Below are positions 11,373-20,080 of a DNA stretch of 64,000 nucleotides, piece after piece (the first letter of the stretch is position 1; every line of letters begins with the position of its first letter). The DNA is taken from positions 1 through 64,000 of the forward strand of contig NZ_CANPVO010000047.1 in the NCBI RefSeq assembly GCF_947581785.1. The letters are read 5' to 3'. The position numbers and the translations under genes are program-made. The notes beneath the pieces are model-generated. The model searched no databases, had not been told where the DNA came from, and saw only the letters and a list, made by a program, of their open reading frames with translations. The stretch is from Candidatus Palauibacter polyketidifaciens. GTDB taxonomy: Bacteria; Gemmatimonadota; Gemmatimonadetes; Palauibacterales; Palauibacteraceae.

Positions 11373-12308
11373 TCAGTCCGAAGATCCGAGATAGCCGTCC
11401 ACGGACCGAGAATCCCCGACCGCGGTCACGCGCAGACTTCGATCGATGCGGCGGGCGAGGCCCGAGAGCACGTTGCCGGGTCCGACCTCGAGCCAGCGCT
11501 TGGTCCCCGCCTCGCGGATACGGTCGATCCCCTCCATCCACCGGACGGGCGACGTGAGCTGCAGGATGAGGGTTCGCCGCGCCTCCTCCGAGCCCGTCAC
11601 GGGCGTCGCCGTGGCGTTGGAGACGATGGGAAAGGACGGCTCCCGCCAGGCCGCCCCCTCGAGCGCAGCCGCCAGTCCGTCCGTCGCCGTCGCCATGAGC
11701 GGCGAATGGAACGCACCGCTCACGTTGAGCGGGAGGACGCGGCGCGCGCCGGCTTCCGAGGCGAGCCGGCCGGCCGCAGCCACGGCCTCGACGTCGCCGC
11801 TGATGACGACCTGGCCGGGCGCGTTGAGATTCGCGGGCACGGCCGCCCCTCCAGCCTCCGTCGCGCGCGCGCACGCGTCGGCAACGGATTCGGCATCCAA
11901 CCCGAGTATGGCGGCCATCGTGCCCGGCCGGTCCGCGCCCGACGCCCCCATGAGCCGTCCGCGCTCCCGCACGATCCGGAGACCGTCCTCGAAGCCGAAG
12001 GCACCGGACACGAGGTAGGCCGACAGCTCCCCGAGCGAGTGTCCCGCGCCGATGCCGGGCTTCCCGGCGCGCGCGGCGATGAGATGCCAGATGGCGAAGG
12101 AGTGCAGCATGATCGCGGGCTGCGCGTTCTCCGTCGCCCGGAGTTCCTCCTCGGGCCCCTCCCAGCAGATCCGGCTCAGCGGCATGCCGAGGGTGTCGTC
12201 GGCCCGCTCGTAGAGTTCCCGCACCGACCCATCGTCCTCCGCCAGGTCCCGGCCCATGCCCACGTACTGGGCCCCCTGTCCCGGGAAGAGGAGCGCGACC
12301 CCGCTCAC
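11373..12308 (-). CDS. fabD: malonyl CoA-acyl carrier protein transacylase
   Basis: Transfers malonyl groups from CoA to ACP. The 311 residues start with ALLFPGQGAQYVGMG, contain the nucleophile motif GHSLGELSAYLVSG at about residue 93 and the catalytic His in SGAFHSPLM near residue 200. Its ATG overlaps the plsX stop by four bases. In many bacteria fabH lies between plsX and fabD; here the two are directly coupled with no fabH. Confidence 0.96.
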   Translation of the reverse strand: MSGVALLFPGQGAQYVGMGRDLAEDDGSVRELYERADDTLGMPLSRICWEGPEEELRATENAQPAIMLHSFAIWHLIAARAGKPGIGAGHSLGELSAYLVSGAFGFEDGLRIVRERGRLMGASGADRPGTMAAILGLDAESVADACARATEAGGAAVPANLNAPGQVVISGDVEAVAAAGRLASEAGARRVLPLNVSGAFHSPLMATATDGLAAALEGAAWREPSFPIVSNATATPVTGSEEARRTLILQLTSPVRWMEGIDRIREAGTKRWLEVGPGNVLSGLARRIDRSLRVTAVGDSRSVDGYLGSSD

Positions 12309-13285
12309 AAGCCGCTCTCCTGCGGCATCCGGGCGAGGGACGTGCGAGTGACGGAAGTGAAGCGCGAGGCGGCACAGTCGGCCGCCGTGCGGATCCCGTT
12401 CATGATCGCGCGCGGGGGGGAGGTCCCGTGACAGATGACGGTGACCCCGGCCACGCCGAACAGGGGCGCGCCGCCGTACTCCGCATAGTCGAGGAAGCGC
12501 AGCGCCTCGCCGAGCCTGCCACCTTCGCCGACGCCGGCGTTCCGGAAGATCTCGAGCACGAACTCGGCGATCGACTCATAGAATTTAAGCAGCACGTTGC
12601 CGACGAAGCCGCCGCACACGAGCACGTCGCAGGCCCCGGTCACGATGCGGTGTCCCTCCACGTTTCCGATGAAATCGAGTTCGTGGTCGGCGGAGAGGAG
12701 GCCGTGGGCCGTCGCCATGACGCCTCCTCCCTTCTCGCCCTCCGCCCCGATGTTGAGCAGTCCGATCCGCGGCCGCTCGATCGAGAGCGTCCGGCGCAGG
12801 TAGGTCGATCCCAGGTGCGCGAACTGGTGCAGCTGCCGCGGGGTGACGTCCACGTTCGCGCCTACGTCCATGACGAGGACGCGCCCGGTCGCGGTCGGGA
12901 AGAGGGCGCCCACCGGCGGCCGGTCCACGCCGGGGAGCAGGCCGAGCGTGAGCACGGACGCCACGACCGTGGCCCCCGTCGGTCCCGCCGACACGAAGCC
13001 ATCAGCCTTCCCGTCGCGCACGGCCTCCAGCCCGCGGACGATGGTGCTGTCCGCCTTCCGCCGCACGGCGAGCGCGGGCGGCTCCGCCGGATCGATGGAC
13101 TCCTCCGCGGCGAGCCACGCCACGCGGTCGCGCGGGAACCGGGTTCGTGCTCCACGGAGGAGGCTTTGCGGGCCTACGAGCAGGAGGGATAGATCGTCCG
13201 GCCATGCGTCGAGCGCGCCCTCGGCGGCCTCGAGAGTGGCCTCCGGCGCGGCATCGCCGCCCATGAGGTCGAGTGCGACCCGCAT
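12305..13285 (-). CDS. plsX: phosphate acyltransferase PlsX
   Basis: Makes acyl-phosphate from acyl-ACP as the first step of phospholipid synthesis in the PlsX/PlsY route. The ATG at 13285 gives 326 residues beginning MRVALDLMGGDAAPEATLEA, the family N-terminus; a longer frame upstream is not needed. Further conserved pieces are VSAGPTGATVVAS, the central DVGANVDV, and LLNIGAEGEKG. The C-terminal region ends with YAEYGGAPLFGVAGVTVICHG. It is a peripheral membrane enzyme. The upstream neighbour is rpmF, as in the common rpmF-plsX-fab cluster. Confidence 0.95.
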   Translation of the reverse strand: MRVALDLMGGDAAPEATLEAAEGALDAWPDDLSLLLVGPQSLLRGARTRFPRDRVAWLAAEESIDPAEPPALAVRRKADSTIVRGLEAVRDGKADGFVSAGPTGATVVASVLTLGLLPGVDRPPVGALFPTATGRVLVMDVGANVDVTPRQLHQFAHLGSTYLRRTLSIERPRIGLLNIGAEGEKGGGVMATAHGLLSADHELDFIGNVEGHRIVTGACDVLVCGGFVGNVLLKFYESIAEFVLEIFRNAGVGEGGRLGEALRFLDYAEYGGAPLFGVAGVTVICHGTSPPRAIMNGIRTAADCAASRFTSVTRTSLARMPQESGL

Positions 13286-13350
13286 CACGGTCGGCTGCCC
13301 AGATGATCTACCCGGCCCGGCCGCCGGATGGGCGGCCGCGCTCGGGAGGT

Positions 13351-13533
13351 TCAAAAGTCGTCGATCTGAACGACCTCGCGATCCCCGTAGTATCCGCAGG
13401 TCGGGCAGACGCGGTGCGGTCGTTTCGGATCCCCGCATTTGGGGCATGCCTGGCGCGCGTTGTCCGGCGCCTTGTAGTGCGTACGCCGCTTGCGCTTGCG
13501 CTGCTTCGACGTCCGTCTCTTGGGAACAGCCAT
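13351..13533 (-). CDS. rpmF: 50S ribosomal protein L32
   Basis: A 60-residue basic ribosomal protein. It begins [20 protein letters not shown] and has the zinc ribbon [20 protein letters not shown], so it is the four-Cys (zinc-binding) form of L32. It lies in the conserved DUF177-rpmF-plsX order. Confidence 0.97.
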   Translation of the reverse strand: MAVPKRRTSKQRKRKRRTHYKAPDNARQACPKCGDPKRPHRVCPTCGYYGDREVVQIDDF

Positions 13534-13629
13534 ATCGTCAACTCACTCCTGGCAGCCATTGGCTCGTGTGCCGCGTGCGACGTTCGATTCGAGCGGAACA
13601 CGGCAACTGGCACTTTTCGCCCTCGAATG

Positions 13630-14223
13630 TCAAGGAATGTCGCCCTCCGAACCGCCCTCCGAACCGCCTCCCGATCCCTCCAGCGCGGCCCAGCGCCCGT
13701 CGGGTTCCGGCGGGGGGCAGCGACAGGCCTCTTCCGCGAGCCGCACGCCGCACGTCGGGCAGAGCCCCGGGCAGTCATGCGAGCACTCCACCCAGGCGGG
13801 TGCGTTGACCCACAACTCCTCGCGGATCGGCCCCGCCAGGTCGAGTTCGCCCGACTCCGCGTCCAGCGCCCAGACCCCCTCTTCCCCGGGCGTGACCCGA
13901 CCGGGCGGACGGTACAGCGCGGCCCACCTCGCGCGCACGCCGATCCGCGTGGGCTCGAGGCAGTGCCGGCACGCTACGACGGCGCGAGCGCCGAGCGTTC
14001 CCCGGGCGCGAATCGCGGCCCCGTCCGCACGCCGGACTTCGACCTCGACATCGACGTATTCGAAGGGCAGCGGCAACGCGCCGAGCGATTCACCCGGCGC
14101 CTCGACCCGAAACGCCCGCTCGATGGGGCCGGCGTCGAGGCCCGCAAGTCCGATCCGGGCGGTTTCCGGCCGGTTCGGCAGGTCCGGCGGGTCGGGTGAT
14201 CGCGGGGCGCGCCGCGGACTCAC
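13630..14223 (-). CDS. YceD/DUF177-family protein
   Basis: A 197-residue member of the DUF177 (YceD) family, almost always found directly upstream of rpmF and linked to ribosomal RNA or large-subunit accumulation. The middle has the paired Cys ACRHCLEPT and the C-terminal part a cluster CSHDCPGLCPTCG followed by CRCPPPEPDGRWAAL, likely metal-binding. A Pro/Arg-rich N-terminus and a Gly/Ser/Glu-rich C-terminal tail flank the core. The start overlaps the ndk stop by four bases. Confidence 0.88.
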   Translation of the reverse strand: MSPRRAPRSPDPPDLPNRPETARIGLAGLDAGPIERAFRVEAPGESLGALPLPFEYVDVEVEVRRADGAAIRARGTLGARAVVACRHCLEPTRIGVRARWAALYRPPGRVTPGEEGVWALDAESGELDLAGPIREELWVNAPAWVECSHDCPGLCPTCGVRLAEEACRCPPPEPDGRWAALEGSGGGSEGGSEGDIP

Positions 14224-14645
14224 GCGCTTCCGATGAGGTCGACCTGTCCGAAGAAGAAACCGAGTTCGACCCTCGCGTTCTCGTCGGAGTCGGAGCCGTG
14301 GATCGCGTTGCGCTCCTTGCTCTCCGCGTACAGCGCGCGGACGGTGCCCGGCGCGGCCTCGGCCGGATCCGTGGCGCCGATGATCTCGCGCAGGTAGGGC
14401 ACGGCCCGCTCGTGTTCGAGCGCGAGCGCCATGCAGGGCCCCGACGTCATGAACTCCACGAGCGCCCCGAAGAACGGCCGCTCCCGGTGCACGGCGTAGA
14501 ATGCCTCGGCTCCGGCGCGCCCGAGCCGCAGGACCCGTGACCCCCGTATGCGAAAGCCCGCGTCCTCGAGCGCGGCGAGAACCCTGCCGACCTTCCCGGA
14601 CCCGAACGCATCGGGCTTGATGATCGCGAGCGTCATCGTCTGCAC
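14220..14645 (-). CDS. ndk: nucleoside diphosphate kinase
   Basis: Balances nucleoside triphosphate pools by phosphate transfer. The 141 residues start with TLAIIKPDAFGSGKVG and carry the phosphorylated His in RNAIHGSDSDENA at about residue 120. A GGGGAG lies about seven bases before the GTG at 14645; the ATG at 14636 is an alternative. It lies between the CBS-domain gene and the YceD gene. Confidence 0.96.
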   Translation of the reverse strand: MQTMTLAIIKPDAFGSGKVGRVLAALEDAGFRIRGSRVLRLGRAGAEAFYAVHRERPFFGALVEFMTSGPCMALALEHERAVPYLREIIGATDPAEAAPGTVRALYAESKERNAIHGSDSDENARVELGFFFGQVDLIGSA

Positions 14646-14649
14646 GTCT

Positions 14650-15093
14650 TCACTCCCCTTTCGTTTCTTCCGTTTCGCCCGCCGTGTCCCGAAGCAGGAG
14701 CCTTCGTATGATGTCGCCGCGCGTCAGAAACCCGACGAGCTGGCCCTCTCGGACGACCGGCAGGCGTTCGATTTCCCGGTCCAGCATCAGACGAACCACG
14801 TTGGCCAGCGGTTCGTCCTCCTTCACGCACATCACGGTGCGTTCCATGATGTCGCGCACCTCCCCGGCGGCGTCGCCTCCGGCCGCCGGCCCGCCGGCGT
14901 CCGCCCGCTCGAGCGCGGGAAGGAGCCGGCTGATCAGCAGGCGGTCCGTGAGCATCCCGAGCACATGGCCCTCGTGATCGATGACGGGCATCGCGCGCAG
15001 CCGCCTCCGCGCAAGCATTTCCGCCGCATCCTCCAGCGTCATCCCGGGAGCGGCCGTGGTCACGTCGCGGGTCATGATCTCACGAACCTTCAT
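14650..15093 (-). CDS. CBS-domain pair protein
   Basis: A 147-residue protein made of two CBS domains: the first begins VREIMTRDVTTAAPGMTLED, and the second VRDIMERTVMCVKEDEPLAN. Such stand-alone pairs bind adenosine nucleotides and act as sensors or regulators of partner enzymes. A linker rich in Gly and Ala joins the two. A strong AGGAGG site precedes its ATG. It lies between sucD and ndk, so a link to nucleotide charge is possible but is only an inference. Confidence 0.88.
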   Translation of the reverse strand: MKVREIMTRDVTTAAPGMTLEDAAEMLARRRLRAMPVIDHEGHVLGMLTDRLLISRLLPALERADAGGPAAGGDAAGEVRDIMERTVMCVKEDEPLANVVRLMLDREIERLPVVREGQLVGFLTRGDIIRRLLLRDTAGETEETKGE

Positions 15094-15169
15094 TGCCGCC
15101 TCCTGCCGGTTCTGCGTCGCAGCGTTCCCTGCCCCGGGTCCCCCGCCAAGGGTTCCCGCCCCGGCCGCC

Positions 15170-16036
15170 CTAGCCTTCTCGTATCAGCCCGACCAGGTCG
15201 GCGGGTCTCCGCGCGACCCCGATCCCGTGGCTCTCGAAGGCGCGGATCTTCTCCTCCGCAGTCCCCTCGGAGCCCGAGATGATCGCGCCCGCGTGCCCCA
15301 TGCGCCGTCCGGGCGGCGCGGTCTGGCCCGCGATGAACCCGACGACGGGCTTGCTCATCTCCCGCGACACGTATTCCGCCGCCACCTGCTCGTCCGTCCC
15401 GCCGATCTCCCCGATGACCGCGACCGCCTCCGTCTCCGGATCCGCCTCGAACGCGGCGAGACAATCGACGAAGTCCGTGCCGATGAGCGGATCTCCGCCG
15501 ATCCCGACGCAGGCGGACTGCCCGATACCGGCGCGCGTGAACTGGAAGATGACCTCGTAGGTGAGCGTGCCGGAACGGCTCACGATGCCGACCGGCCCCT
15601 CGCGCACGATCTGGCCGGGAAGGATCCCCACCTTGCAGCGGCCGGGGACGATGAGTCCCGGACAGTTCGGGCCGATGAGACGCGCGCCCTTCTCCCGCAC
15701 GTACGGGAGCACGCGCAGCATGTCCCCCACGGGTACGCCCTCCGTGATGCACACGATGAGCGCGATCCCCGCGTCCGCCGCCTCGAACACCGCATCCGCC
15801 GCGAAGCGCGCGGGCACGTAGATGACGCTCGTGTTCGCCCCCCGCTCGGCCACCGCCTCCTCCACGGTGTCGAGCACGGGCACGCCGCCGTCGAACGTTC
15901 GGCCGCCCTTTCCCGGGGTCACGCCGGCCACGACGCGCGTGCCGTACTCCATCATCTGCCGGGTGTGGAACGAGCCGTCGCGCCCCGTGATCCCCTGGAC
16001 CACGAGTCTCGTATCGTCTCCGATGAAGATCCCCAT
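15170..16036 (-). CDS. sucD: succinate-CoA ligase subunit alpha
   Basis: CoA-binding alpha subunit of succinyl-CoA synthetase in the TCA cycle. The 288 residues start with [17 protein letters not shown], have [32 protein letters not shown] and the phosphorylated active-site His in [13 protein letters not shown] at about residue 246. Its start overlaps the sucC stop by one base (TGATG). Confidence 0.96.
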   Translation of the reverse strand: MGIFIGDDTRLVVQGITGRDGSFHTRQMMEYGTRVVAGVTPGKGGRTFDGGVPVLDTVEEAVAERGANTSVIYVPARFAADAVFEAADAGIALIVCITEGVPVGDMLRVLPYVREKGARLIGPNCPGLIVPGRCKVGILPGQIVREGPVGIVSRSGTLTYEVIFQFTRAGIGQSACVGIGGDPLIGTDFVDCLAAFEADPETEAVAVIGEIGGTDEQVAAEYVSREMSKPVVGFIAGQTAPPGRRMGHAGAIISGSEGTAEEKIRAFESHGIGVARRPADLVGLIREG

Positions 16037-17172
16037 CAGCCGCCGCCCGCCCGTCCGACGGCGGTCTCGACCGCACGGTCCATGTCCACCATCGCCTCGA
16101 AGCCCCGCGAGGCGAGGATCGCGACGCCCTCCTCCTCGTTCGTTCCCGTGAGGCGGATCGTGATCGGGACCCCCAGTTCCATGCGGCTCGTCGCCTCCAC
16201 GATCCCGTTCGCGACATCGTCGCAGCGCGTGATGCCGCCGAAGATGTTGAACAGGATCGAGTTCACCTTCGGGTCCTCGGTGATGAGTTCGAGCGCGGCC
16301 ACGACCTTGTCCGGATTCGACGAACCGCCGATGTCGAGGAAGTTCGCGGGCTCGCCGCCGTAGTACTTGACGAGGTCCATCGTGGCCATCGCGAGGCCGG
16401 CCCCGTTCACGCAGCAGCCGACGTTGCCGCCGAGCTGGATGTACGAGAGTTCAGCCTCGCGCGCCCGAACCTCGGCCGCGTTCTCCGCCTCCGTATCGCG
16501 GAGCGCCGCGACCTCCGGGAGCCGGAAGAGGGCGTTGTCATCGATATTCATCTTCGCATCGATCGCCTTAACTTCGCCGGCGGGGTTCACGATCATCGGG
16601 TTGATTTCTGCCAGCGTGGCGCCGCTCGCCCGGTAGGCCTCGTAAAGCTTCGCGATGATGGACGAGGCCTGCCGCGCCGCGCGGGGGTCGTCGTAGAGGT
16701 GGTGTCCGAGGAGCGCCGCCTGGTGCGCGAGGAGCCCGTAACGCGGATCCACCGCGACCTTTCGGATGGCCTCGGGCATCGTCGCGGCGACCTCCTCGAT
16801 GTCGACGCCGCCCTCCGAGGAGACCATGATCGTGTCCGCCCGGCGCGCCCGGTCGAGCACGATGCCGACGTAGGCCTCGGACGCGATGTCCTCGGCCGGC
16901 GCCACGAGGACCCGCCGCACTTCGATCCCCTTGATCTCCATCCCGAGGATGGCTTCGGCCCTCTCGCGCGCCTCGGCCGGCGTGTCGGCGAGCTTGACGC
17001 CCCCCGCCTTGCCGCGCCCTCCCGCGTGGACCTGGGCCTTGACCACGACCGGCCCGCCGAAGCGTTCGGCCGCCGCCCGGGCTTCCTCCGCCGTCGCGGC
17101 GACCTCCGCCTCCGGCACGGGGATGCCGTGCCGGACGAAGATCTCCCGCGCCTGGTATTCATGAATGTTCAT
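16036..17172 (-). CDS. sucC: succinate-CoA ligase subunit beta
   Basis: Nucleotide-binding ATP-grasp beta subunit of succinyl-CoA synthetase. The 378 residues begin [20 protein letters not shown], contain [18 protein letters not shown] near residue 45 and the conserved LEINPM-type segment [17 protein letters not shown], and end with the family [16 protein letters not shown] stretch. It directly follows the phosphohexomutase gene by about 16 bases. Confidence 0.96.
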   Translation of the reverse strand: MNIHEYQAREIFVRHGIPVPEAEVAATAEEARAAAERFGGPVVVKAQVHAGGRGKAGGVKLADTPAEARERAEAILGMEIKGIEVRRVLVAPAEDIASEAYVGIVLDRARRADTIMVSSEGGVDIEEVAATMPEAIRKVAVDPRYGLLAHQAALLGHHLYDDPRAARQASSIIAKLYEAYRASGATLAEINPMIVNPAGEVKAIDAKMNIDDNALFRLPEVAALRDTEAENAAEVRAREAELSYIQLGGNVGCCVNGAGLAMATMDLVKYYGGEPANFLDIGGSSNPDKVVAALELITEDPKVNSILFNIFGGITRCDDVANGIVEATSRMELGVPITIRLTGTNEEEGVAILASRGFEAMVDMDRAVETAVGRAGGG

Positions 17173-17188
17173 CGCCTCGAATCTCGCT

Positions 17189-18556
17189 TCAAATTGCCGG
17201 CAGGTCGACCCCCTGGCCGGCCAGAAAGGTTCGCGCCACCTCCGCGATCTCCCGCACCCGCGTCTCCGTGTCCGCCTCGATGCGGGCCACGACGACCGGC
17301 TGCGTGTTGCTCGCCCGGATCAGCAGCCACCCGCCCTCGAAGAGGACGCGGACGCCGTCGATGTCGATGACCTCGTAACGCTCGCGGAAGAAGCGCACGG
17401 CCTCCGCCACGACGCCGAACTTCCGCTCCTCCGGACAGTCGATGCGCAGTTCGGGCGTGGCCGGATAGCTCGGAATCTCCGCCGCCAACTCGGAGAGCGG
17501 GCGACCCGAACGAGACACGAGACCCGCGAGACGGGCCGCCGCATAGATCGCGTCATCCGTGCCGAAAAATCTGTCGGCAAAGCAGATATGTCCGCTCATC
17601 TCACCCGATATCGGAGATCCTCCGGCCCGCATGCGCTCCTTGATGAGCGAGTGTCCCGTCTTCCACATCACGGGAACGCCGCCATCGGCCCGAATCACCC
17701 GGGGCAGCGCCTGCGAGCACTTCACGTCGAAGACGACCTCGGCCCCCGGCCGCTCCGCGAGCACTTCCCGCGCAAAGAGGAGGAGCAGGTGGTCGCCCCG
17801 GATGATCTTCCCCTCCTCGGTCACCGCGCCGATCCGGTCCGCGTCCCCGTCGAGTCCCGCGCCGAGGTCCGCATCGGTCGCGCGGACGCGCGCGATCAGG
17901 TCCTGCACGTACTCGTCCACGGTCGGGTCCGGGTGGTGGTTCGGGAAGGTCCCGTCCGACTCGCAGTAGAGGCCGTCCACGTCGATTCCCGCGGCGGTCA
18001 GCGCGCGCACCGCGACGACGCTCCCCACCCCGTTCCCGCAGTCGAGCACCATGCGCACGTCGCCTTCGACCCGTCCGCGCGCGACGATCTCATCCACGTA
18101 GCGGTCGAGGATCTCCGCCTCCCGGATCTCCCCGCGGCCCGACGCGAAGTCCTCCGCCTCGATCCGGTCCCGGAGCGCCCGGATCGCCGAGCCGTAGAGC
18201 GACCCGCCGTCCCGCACAAGCTTGATTCCGTTGTATTCGGGCGGGTTGTGGGACCCGGTGATCTGGATCGCCCCGTCCGTCCCGAACTCGATCGCCGCGA
18301 AATAGAGGGTGGGCGTGGGGACGGTCCCGACCGTCGTCACGTCGACGCCGCTGGCGCACAGACCGCGGCACAGCGCGGCGGTGAGCGCCGGCGACGAGGG
18401 CCGGTTGTCGTGCCCCACGACGACGCGCGGCGACGGCCGCCCGGCGAGTTCGGTCCCGAAGGCCCGGCCGACGAGTTCGGCCGCCGTCTCCGTCAGGTCG
18501 TCCCCGACGATCCCGCGAATGTCGTATTCGCGGAAGATTCCGGAATGGATCCGCAT
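17189..18556 (-). CDS. phosphomannomutase/phosphoglucomutase
   Basis: An alpha-D-phosphohexomutase of 455 residues, interconverting hexose 1- and 6-phosphates for sugar nucleotide and envelope polysaccharide synthesis. The active phosphoserine is Ser102 in TGSHNPPEYNG; the magnesium loop is DGDADR at 236-241, the sugar-binding loop GEMSGH near 318 and the phosphate-binding RASNTQP near 414. It resembles the AlgC/ManB class that starts FREYDIRGI. The ATG at 18556 shares a base with the nuoN stop (TAATG); the much longer frame upstream is antisense. Substrate preference between mannose and glucose cannot be read. Confidence 0.93.
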   Translation of the reverse strand: MRIHSGIFREYDIRGIVGDDLTETAAELVGRAFGTELAGRPSPRVVVGHDNRPSSPALTAALCRGLCASGVDVTTVGTVPTPTLYFAAIEFGTDGAIQITGSHNPPEYNGIKLVRDGGSLYGSAIRALRDRIEAEDFASGRGEIREAEILDRYVDEIVARGRVEGDVRMVLDCGNGVGSVVAVRALTAAGIDVDGLYCESDGTFPNHHPDPTVDEYVQDLIARVRATDADLGAGLDGDADRIGAVTEEGKIIRGDHLLLLFAREVLAERPGAEVVFDVKCSQALPRVIRADGGVPVMWKTGHSLIKERMRAGGSPISGEMSGHICFADRFFGTDDAIYAAARLAGLVSRSGRPLSELAAEIPSYPATPELRIDCPEERKFGVVAEAVRFFRERYEVIDIDGVRVLFEGGWLLIRASNTQPVVVARIEADTETRVREIAEVARTFLAGQGVDLPAI

Positions 18557-20079
18557 TACGGCGACGGCGGGTCCTCGGCCTGCACGACCATGCCCGGCGC
18601 GGGTGCGTCCGCGAGCGCGTCGTGGGCCCGGTCGATGATGCGTCCGGGGAAGAGGCCGCCGAGAAGGATCAGGGCCACGCAGGTCCCGATCACGAGATTG
18701 AACCCCGGCCTGGGAGACGGCGGCGTATGGGCGTCCTCGGGCGCCGCCTCGAAGTACATCTTCCACACCACGCGGAGGTAGTAGTAGTAGGCGACGAGAC
18801 TGGTCAGCACGAGCGTGACGGCCAGCGAGATCTCCCCCGCATCCACCGCGGCGCGAAGCAGGTACAGCTTTCCGACGAAGCCCGCAGTGGGCGGGAAGCC
18901 GGCCAGCGAGAGGAGGAAGATGAGGAGCGCGGCGCCGAGCACCGGACGCCGCCAGCCCAGCCCCCGGTAGTCGCGCACGCGCTGGTTCCGGTCGCCCCGC
19001 CCCGCCACATGAAAGACGATGGCGAAGCTCCCGGCGGTCACGACGGTGTACGCCGCGAGGTAGAAGAGCGAGGCGGACCGGCCCAGTTCGGAGGCCGCGA
19101 CGACCCCGACGAGCAGATATCCCGCGTGGGCCACCGAGGAGTAGGCGAGCATCCGCTTCACATCCTGCTGCGACAGCGCGACGAGGTTCGGCACGATCAT
19201 CGTCAGGATCGCGAGCCACCACACGGCGCCCTTCCAGATTTCGGCCGCGCCCCCCAGATCCACGGTCAGCACGCGCAGGAGCGCGATGAAGGCCGCCGCC
19301 TTGACTCCCGTCGCCATGAACGACGTCACCGGCGTGGGGGCGCCGTCGTAGGCGTCCGGCGCCCACATGTGGAAGGGGACGGCGGCGATCTTGAACGCGA
19401 AGCCGATGAGGAGGAGGCCGATGCCGGCGACGAGGAGCAGGTCTCCCCCGGCCGGCGCGGCCGCGATCCGCTCGGCGGCGGTGGCCAGGCGCGTCGTCCC
19501 GGTGGCCCCGTAAAGGAGCGCGATCCCGTACACGACGAAGGCGCTCGCGAAGGCACCGACGATGAAGTACTTGAGGCTCGCCTCGGAGGAGCGCGGGTTC
19601 TTCCGCACGAATCCGGTGAGGACGTAGACGGAGATCGACATCAGCTCGAGGCCGACGAAGAGGAGGATGAGGTCGCGCGCCGCGACGAGGACCATCATCC
19701 CGACGAGGGCCAGGAGGATCAGCGCGTGGAACTCGGGGGAGCGCAGCCCCTCGCGGTCCAGGTAGTCGCGCGAGAGGGAGACCACGAGCAGAGCTCCTCC
19801 GAGCAGGATCACGTCCGCCGCCACGCGGAAGCCGTCGAGCGCGATCATCGAGTCGGTCGGGGCGGAGGCGTCCATGAGCCACAGGCTCGCGATGAGCGCG
19901 CCCGCGATCGAGTACAGCGTGACGAGGCAGTCGACGGACATCCGCCGATTGTCGCCGCCCGCGCCAGCGCCTCCCGCGGCCCCGCCCGCGTCCGGGCGCA
20001 CGAAGGCGTCGCGCATGAGGATGAACATCGCAGCCAGCGACAGGACGACTTCCGGCAGGAGTGCGACCCAGTGGCTCAC
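18556..20079 (-). CDS. nuoN: NADH-quinone oxidoreductase subunit N
   Basis: Antiporter-like membrane subunit of complex I, 507 residues with about 14 hydrophobic segments. Conserved parts are GLELMSISVYVLTGF, the Lys of KYFIVGAFASAFVVYG, FKIAAVPFHMWAPDAYDGAP near residue 230 and AYSSVAHAGYLLVG. It is the last of thirteen nuo genes in this run. Confidence 0.96.
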   Translation of the reverse strand: MSHWVALLPEVVLSLAAMFILMRDAFVRPDAGGAAGGAGAGGDNRRMSVDCLVTLYSIAGALIASLWLMDASAPTDSMIALDGFRVAADVILLGGALLVVSLSRDYLDREGLRSPEFHALILLALVGMMVLVAARDLILLFVGLELMSISVYVLTGFVRKNPRSSEASLKYFIVGAFASAFVVYGIALLYGATGTTRLATAAERIAAAPAGGDLLLVAGIGLLLIGFAFKIAAVPFHMWAPDAYDGAPTPVTSFMATGVKAAAFIALLRVLTVDLGGAAEIWKGAVWWLAILTMIVPNLVALSQQDVKRMLAYSSVAHAGYLLVGVVAASELGRSASLFYLAAYTVVTAGSFAIVFHVAGRGDRNQRVRDYRGLGWRRPVLGAALLIFLLSLAGFPPTAGFVGKLYLLRAAVDAGEISLAVTLVLTSLVAYYYYLRVVWKMYFEAAPEDAHTPPSPRPGFNLVIGTCVALILLGGLFPGRIIDRAHDALADAPAPGMVVQAEDPPSP

Positions 20080-20080
20080 G

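Noticed and set aside
13605-13633. TTGACA on the minus strand overlapping the DUF177 stop, possible -35 box for rpmF-plsX-fab
   Set aside because: At 17 bases spacing the next six bases are CCAGTT, a poor -10 match; kept as a weak possibility only.
18557-19882. A long frame that would fuse extra sequence onto the phosphomannomutase
   Set aside because: The upstream part runs out of frame through nuoN and is Arg/Pro-rich; the real start is the ATG at 18556.
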